Origin: an uncultured Gemmatimonadales bacterium
GTDB taxonomy: Bacteria; Gemmatimonadota; Gemmatimonadetes; Longimicrobiales; Gaopeijiaceae
Reading direction: 5' to 3'
DNA: 10,791 nt
Assembly (NCBI GenBank): GCA_937983085.1
Contig: CALJKZ010000361.1
Location: 1-10,791, forward strand
Part shown: positions 6,862 through 10,791 of the stretch, one piece after another
Layout: every line of letters begins with the position of its first letter
Numbering within the stretch: position 1 is the first letter of the stretch
Program-made: the position numbers and the translations under genes
The notes under the pieces: model-generated
What the model saw: only the letters and a program-made list of their open reading frames with translations
Database searches by the model: none
Told to the model about the DNA's origin: nothing

Positions 6862-9486
6862 GCGGCCCGGCGGATCATCGCCTTCGCCGCGCTTCTCGTG
6901 CCGGCCCACCGGCGTCATCGGTGGCGACTCCAGTGGGAGGCCGAGGTCGAGCATCGGCTTCTGGTCGGGCAGGGGGGAGGGAGGTTGGTGGTGTTCGCCC
7001 TGGGGGCGATGCGTCATGCGTGGTATTCACGACGGGAGGAGGCGGTCATGCGGGGATGGTTCACGGACGTTCGACACTCGGCCCGAGCGCTGCTGCGACA
7101 ACCCGGCTTCACGGCCCTGACGGTCGTCACCTTCGCCATCGGCGTCGGGGCGGCGACGGCGGTATTCAGCCTCGCCGAAGCCCTTCTCCTCCGTCCACTG
7201 CCGCTGGAGCACAACGACCGGCTGGTCCGGATCTACAGCTCACAGCCGCGTCGCGACATGAGCCGTTTCAGCGTCAGCTGGCCCGACTACGTCGACTTCA
7301 CGGCCCGCGCCGATCTCTTCGAGGCGTCCTCCCTCTACACGGTGCAACGGCAGGACATCGCTGGAGATGGAGAGCCGCGGCGGGTACGGACCACCTCGGT
7401 ACACGCGGACTTCTTCCAGACGCTGGGCTCGCCCACATCGCTCGGGCGCACCTTCCAGCCGTCGGATCACGATCCCGGACAGCCTCTCACGGCCGTCGTG
7501 GCCCAGTCGTTCTGGCTCGGTGCCCTCGCCGGAGACCCGGAAGTGGTGGGAACGACCGTTCGCCTCGACGGCGTTCCCCACACGGTGGTGGGCGTGGTGG
7601 AGGACGGACACGGGTGGCCGGCGGGAACCGACGTGTGGACTCCCCTCCAGTGGGGGACGACGGTGCCCGACTACGTCGACGTCCGCTCCAACCACAGCTG
7701 GCAGGTCATCGCCCGACTCCAACCCGGCGTGGCCGTGGACGAGGCCTCCGACCAGCTCCGTACCATGGCTCGCACCATCTATGCGCGTCCGGACATCGAC
7801 GAGCGGGACGAAGGGACCGAGGCGCTGGCCGTCCCCCTCCACTCCTCGGAGGGAGGCGACGATGCCGGATCGCTCTTCGCCGCTCTGGGCGGCGCCGTCT
7901 TCTTCGTGCTGGTCATCGCGTGCCTCAATGCCTCAGGCCTCCTCGCCGTCCGGGCGTGGGGACGGGCGAGGGAGCTGTCCCTCCGGTCCGCCCTCGGCGC
8001 CGGGCGTGGACGACTCGCGTTCATCGTCCTCGGTGAGAGCGCGCTGCTCGCCCTCGCCGGTGGAGCGCTCGGGGTCGTCGTCGGCGTCGTCGCCCTCGAT
8101 CGGGCCTTTTCCCTGGCGCCCCCGGAGATCACCGCACTGGGCGATCCCGGGCTGAACGCCACCGTGCTCGCCGCCGGCCTCGGGTTGAGTCTGCTGGCCG
8201 CGCTGCTCGCCGGAGTGCTGCCGGGGCTGAGAGCTTCCAGTGTGTCCGTGGCGCAGAATCTGAAGGAGGGAGGAGCCGCCGCGAGCCCCGGGAAGGGTGC
8301 CCGCCGTCTCCGGCAGGGGTTGGTGGTGGCCGAGGTGGCGCTCTCGCTCACTCTTCTCGTCGGTGCGGGACTCACCATCCGGGGCTTCCAGCGTCAGATC
8401 GCCACGGACCCGGGCTTCGATGCCGATCCGGTCCTCGCCTTCACGGTGCGGCTTCCCGCGACCCGTTACGGCGACGATGCCCTCGTCGAGGCGTTCTACG
8501 CTCAGGCCCGGGAGCGCCTGGAGGGTCATCCGGCCATCACCGCGGCTACCGCCACGTCACGCCTGCCCATGGGAGCGGGCGGGATGTCCTTGACGAGGGC
8601 GTTCGGCTTCGAGGGTGAGGCCATGCCCCCGGAGGGAGTGGCGTACAACGCCGCCTGGATCGAGGTCGATCCGGCGTGGTTCGCGACGCTGGGGGTCCCG
8701 GCGCAGGAGGGTCGCACCTTCGGCGCCGAGGATCGGGGCGAGACGGAGCCCGTGGCCATGGTCAGTGAGTCCATGGCCCGGCGCATGGGCGTCGAGGGAA
8801 GCATGGTGGGTCGCCGCATCCGGTCGGTCTACGACGAGAACCTGCTCCGCACCGTCGTGGGTGTCGTGCCGGACATCCAGATCAACGGCGTCGCACGACC
8901 CGACCCGTTCCCCGCGGTGTACGTGCCACGGTCCCAGTCGGTGAGGCGCTCCATGGCCTTCCTCGTCCGGACCTCCGGCGATCCCGACGAGGCCGTGCCA
9001 GCCGTGCGCGCCGTCATGGCGGAGCTCGACCCCGACGTCGCCCTCGCCGAGCTCCAGACGCTGCGCCGGGCCCACGCCGCGGATCTCGCGGGCATACGGT
9101 TCCTCACCACCCTCTTCGGGAGCTTCGGCGTGCTCGCCCTCCTCCTCGCGGTGGCGGGCGTGTACGGCCTGGTGGCGCACTCGGTGAGCCGCCGCCAGCA
9201 GGAGATCGGCGTGCGGATGGCCATGGGCGCCAGTGCCCCGGCCGTCCGTCGCGCGGTCCTGGGCGAGAGCGCCGTGACTGGAGCCATCGGCGTGGGGCTG
9301 GGCCTGATTCTGGCCTACGGGGCCGGCCGGGTCCTCGCGGTGGGCATGAGCGGGATCGCCGTGCTGGAGGTGTCCACCTACGTGGGCGTGTCTCTGCTTC
9401 TGGTTACGGCGGTACTCGTCGCGACGTGGATTCCTGCCCGACGCGCAACGAAGATCGATCCCGTCGAGGCGCTGAGGATCGAGTAG
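6844..9486 (+). CDS. ADOP/MacB-FtsX-like duplicated ABC transporter permease
   Basis: An 880-residue inner-membrane protein with two copies of the MacB/FtsX permease unit. An ~80-residue cytoplasmic N-terminal segment rich in Arg/His comes first (AHRRHRWRLQWEAE). Repeat 1 has a helix at ~89-112, a large periplasmic MacB-type core, then helices near 345-368, 400-420 and 437-462. Repeat 2 has a helix at ~492-512, a second periplasmic core, then helices near 758-780, 810-835 and 844-866. SLRSALGAGRGRL and EIGVRMAMGASAPAV are the paired cytoplasmic FtsX motifs, and IPARRATKIDPVEALR is the family's C-terminal signature. This matches 'acidobacterial duplicated orphan permeases', usually found beside PadR. 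No ATPase gene is in the window, so the partner is encoded elsewhere or it works without one. GTG 6844 is chosen for GAGG 5 bases upstream; ATG 6859 is an alternative. Substrate is unknown; export or envelope mechanotransmission are possible. Confidence 0.93.
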   Translation: MSVSRMAARRIIAFAALLVPAHRRHRWRLQWEAEVEHRLLVGQGGGRLVVFALGAMRHAWYSRREEAVMRGWFTDVRHSARALLRQPGFTALTVVTFAIGVGAATAVFSLAEALLLRPLPLEHNDRLVRIYSSQPRRDMSRFSVSWPDYVDFTARADLFEASSLYTVQRQDIAGDGEPRRVRTTSVHADFFQTLGSPTSLGRTFQPSDHDPGQPLTAVVAQSFWLGALAGDPEVVGTTVRLDGVPHTVVGVVEDGHGWPAGTDVWTPLQWGTTVPDYVDVRSNHSWQVIARLQPGVAVDEASDQLRTMARTIYARPDIDERDEGTEALAVPLHSSEGGDDAGSLFAALGGAVFFVLVIACLNASGLLAVRAWGRARELSLRSALGAGRGRLAFIVLGESALLALAGGALGVVVGVVALDRAFSLAPPEITALGDPGLNATVLAAGLGLSLLAALLAGVLPGLRASSVSVAQNLKEGGAAASPGKGARRLRQGLVVAEVALSLTLLVGAGLTIRGFQRQIATDPGFDADPVLAFTVRLPATRYGDDALVEAFYAQARERLEGHPAITAATATSRLPMGAGGMSLTRAFGFEGEAMPPEGVAYNAAWIEVDPAWFATLGVPAQEGRTFGAEDRGETEPVAMVSESMARRMGVEGSMVGRRIRSVYDENLLRTVVGVVPDIQINGVARPDPFPAVYVPRSQSVRRSMAFLVRTSGDPDEAVPAVRAVMAELDPDVALAELQTLRRAHAADLAGIRFLTTLFGSFGVLALLLAVAGVYGLVAHSVSRRQQEIGVRMAMGASAPAVRRAVLGESAVTGAIGVGLGLILAYGAGRVLAVGMSGIAVLEVSTYVGVSLLLVTAVLVATWIPARRATKIDPVEALRIE

Positions 9487-9498
9487 GCGCCGTCGCCT

Positions 9499-9876
9499 CT
9501 ATCCGGACCACTCGGATACGGTGATGGCGTAGCCGTCGGGGTCGCGGAGGCTGAACTCGACGGCGCGGGCCTTGGGATTCTCGCGGGGTGCTTCGACCAC
9601 GTCCCCGCCCATGGCCACGGCGCGATCGTGGACCGCATGGACATCCTCGACGGTGACGTAGAGGAGAACGCCGCGGCCGGGCGTGTCGTCCGTCGGGCGT
9701 GCCGGGAGGTGATGTTCGTCGATGGTACGGTCGTGCAGGGTGAGGACGAGGTCAGAACCGTCGACGAGCATCTCGAACTCGTCGCCGCCGTGAGCGGAAG
9801 CGAGACCGAAGAGCTGCTGGTACCAACGTGAGCTGGCCACGACGTCGCGGACGAACAGCATGGGGTAGCACTTCAT
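9499..9876 (-). CDS. VOC-superfamily (glyoxalase/bleomycin-resistance-like) protein
   Basis: A 125-residue cytoplasmic protein with the paired beta-alpha-beta-beta-beta modules of the vicinal-oxygen-chelate fold. Module 1 starts PMLFVRDVVASSRWYQQLFG and ends near LVLTLHD (His48). Module 2 runs from LLYVTVEDVHAVHDRAVAMGG to VEFSLRDPDGYAITVSE, with Glu107 and the typical DPDG (112-115). His48 and Glu107 could be metal ligands, but the other expected ligand positions are not obvious, so it may be a non-metal binder or resistance/antitoxin-like member. I chose ATG 9876 because AGGAGG lies 5 bases upstream; a longer frame to 10002 has no such support and adds a non-conserved Arg/Pro-rich lead. It converges on the permease gene with 12 bases between the stops, and reads away from the lipoprotein at 10025. 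Substrate is unknown. Confidence 0.88.
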   Translation of the reverse strand: MKCYPMLFVRDVVASSRWYQQLFGLASAHGGDEFEMLVDGSDLVLTLHDRTIDEHHLPARPTDDTPGRGVLLYVTVEDVHAVHDRAVAMGGDVVEAPRENPKARAVEFSLRDPDGYAITVSEWSG

Positions 9877-9881
9877 GGCGT

Positions 9882-9887
9882 CCTCCT
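9882..9887 (-). promoter_or_regulatory. Strong Shine-Dalgarno for the VOC gene
   Basis: On the minus strand this is AGGAGG, five bases before ATG 9876. It is the best ribosome-binding site in the window and fixes the VOC start at 9876 rather than the longer open frame reaching 10002. Confidence 0.85.
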
Positions 9888-9921
9888 GTGGGATGCGTGA
9901 ACAGAGTCGGGCAGGGGGCGG

Positions 9922-9948
9922 TGGACAACCCCGGGGCCCGGCGATACT
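9922..9948 (+). promoter_or_regulatory. Possible sigma70-type promoter for the lipoprotein gene at 10025
   Basis: TGGACA (9922-9927) resembles a -35 box (5 of 6) and GATACT (9943-9948) a -10 box (4 of 6), with a short 15-base spacer. It lies in the 148-base divergent gap between the VOC gene and the lipoprotein. Start-point and use are unproven; the short spacer weakens the case. Confidence 0.3.
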
Positions 9949-10024
9949 CTGCCCGCCGGCGCGATCCTCCCTCCCGAGTGGTCGCCGACGTACGGACCGC
10001 ACATCCCCCCAGGATCAGGATCCC

Positions 10025-10791
10025 ATGAAGAACACCCGCGTGCTCGCTACCGCCGCGCTCTGCGTGGCCGCCACCGTCGCCGCCTGCGGAGGCGACGACG
10101 GAGTCGGGCCCTCCAACGCTGCCACCTCCCAACTCTGCAACGACGTCACCGGTGTCGAGGCCGTGTTCTGGGACTTCATCAATGGCGTCCCGCGGGGCGA
10201 TCTCCCGTCCACGGCCTACACCATTCCCTTCGACATCGACTTCGCGCAGAGCCCGTATTCGAACTCCACCAGCCTCCTCCTGGGCTTCATGGTGCCCCAG
10301 GGGTGGACGGTGTCCGACGCCGGCGACGTGTCCGGCTTCGCCTTCCCCGGGACCGTGGCCGGCGCCGACCTCATCCGCGCCGACGGTCGCGCGGTGTGGC
10401 GCTACCTGTTGAACGCGCAGATCACCGGAGGCTTCACGTCCGCCGCGATCTTGGATGCGGAGCTCACCACGGCCCGCAACTTCATCGGCAACCCCGCGGG
10501 TACCACCGTCGTTTGTCAGATCAACGCCCAGCCCACGGGCATTCTCGGGCCCGAGTCGGTTGCCGCGCGGCTCCTGCGCGTGGGCGACTTCACCATCTTC
10601 TCCCGCATCCACGTCATCGTGGTGCCCGGGACGAGCGCCTTCTACAGCGGCTTCACCACCGTCGCCCCCACCTCCGAGTCGGTCCAGCTCATCAACGACA
10701 TCTACGTGCCCATGATCACGCAGTTGTCCGGCGGTGGGACGGACCCGGCGGAGTGCGCCGACGGAGTCGACAACGACGGGGACGGCAACAC
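10025..10791 (+). CDS. Lipoprotein with C-terminal Asp/Asn-rich metal-binding-type motif (3' end outside window)
   Basis: The frame starts at ATG 10025, 4 bases after AGGA (10017-10020; a second AGGA at 10011-10014), and stays open to the right edge, giving 255 visible residues. MKNTRVL followed by an Ala/Val stretch ends V-A-A-C, so Cys21 is the likely lipidation site, followed by a flexible GGDDGVGPSN linker. The body (about 38-235) looks like a mixed alpha/beta extracytoplasmic domain with Cys38 and Cys164; I do not recognise its family. From about 237 a Gly/Thr linker leads to ECADGVDNDGDGN, the start of the Asp/Asn-rich motif found in MopE-like and thrombospondin-type-3-like calcium-binding repeats of myxobacterial and Gemmatimonadota surface proteins. 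The protein probably continues with more of that motif. It is divergent from the VOC gene and probably has its own promoter. Confidence 0.88.
   Translation, partial: MKNTRVLATAALCVAATVAACGGDDGVGPSNAATSQLCNDVTGVEAVFWDFINGVPRGDLPSTAYTIPFDIDFAQSPYSNSTSLLLGFMVPQGWTVSDAGDVSGFAFPGTVAGADLIRADGRAVWRYLLNAQITGGFTSAAILDAELTTARNFIGNPAGTTVVCQINAQPTGILGPESVAARLLRVGDFTIFSRIHVIVVPGTSAFYSGFTTVAPTSESVQLINDIYVPMITQLSGGGTDPAECADGVDNDGDGN

Noticed and set aside
9500..9518. 6-bp inverted repeat TATCCG/CGGATA at the convergent permease/VOC ends as a bidirectional terminator
   Set aside because: The stem is short, lies within the last codons of the VOC gene, and has no T-run on either strand; a chance match is likely.
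3045..10519. Shared GT-x-VVCQ motif in the two lipoproteins (near 3054 and 10514)
   Set aside because: Only seven positions match and the flanking sequences do not align, so it is not enough to claim homology.
9752..10612. Long minus-strand frame over the right-hand lipoprotein
   Set aside because: It overlaps both the true VOC gene in another frame and the + strand lipoprotein with lipobox and RBS; its translation is a low-complexity Gly/Glu/Arg shadow.
1..10791. A defence, toxin-antitoxin, CRISPR or mobile-element system
   Set aside because: No nuclease, integrase, transposase, reverse transcriptase, direct-repeat array or terminal inverted repeats were found; the small VOC and PadR genes are explained by ordinary context.

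Overview
The window is about 68-70% G+C by eye and densely coded, mostly on the + strand. It looks like chromosomal DNA of a Gemmatimonadota-type bacterium, or a close environmental relative (Acidobacteriota are the main alternative). This assignment is inference from gene content: a tandem pair of exported amidohydrolase-family proteins, a PknB-type receptor kinase with an 'RLKASLADTYEVERE' style N-terminus, a PadR regulator directly followed by an ADOP-type duplicated permease, and several lipoproteins. No rRNA, tRNA, CRISPR array, insertion sequence or integrase was seen.

Layout. (1) 1-2772: two amidohydrolase-superfamily genes one base apart. The first is cut by the left edge and keeps its metal ligands; the second is an exported paralogue in which all the recognisable ligand positions are replaced, so it is predicted to be a pseudoenzyme. 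A perfect 11-bp stem-loop follows at 2809-2838. (2) 2886-3353: a small lipoprotein of unknown function. (3) 3516-6395: a 959-residue single-pass membrane protein joining a complete Ser/Thr kinase, a PEGA-like region, a sulfatase-modifying-factor (FGE-like) domain without its catalytic cysteine pair, and an alpha/beta hydrolase with an intact Ser-Asp-His set. (4) 6442-9486: an AT-rich 19-bp dyad, a 114-residue PadR-family repressor, and an 880-residue MacB/FtsX-like permease with no ATPase beside it. The padR/permease junction holds a 20-bp imperfect tandem duplication that creates a 7-codon ORF linked to its neighbours by GTGA overlaps at both ends. (5) 9499-9876, minus strand: a small VOC (glyoxalase/bleomycin-resistance fold) protein. 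(6) 10025 to the right edge: a lipoprotein ending in a DGVDNDGDGN-type putative metal-binding motif, divergent from the VOC gene.

How the genes may work together. The amidohydrolase pair is probably one transcription unit acting in the envelope. The PadR protein most likely represses its own promoter and the coupled permease. The kinase fusion has its own 162-bp upstream gap and is probably expressed separately. Nothing here forms a recognisable defence or biosynthetic system. The most unusual items are the multi-domain kinase-hydrolase, the active/inactive amidohydrolase pair, and the duplicated start region between padR and the permease.
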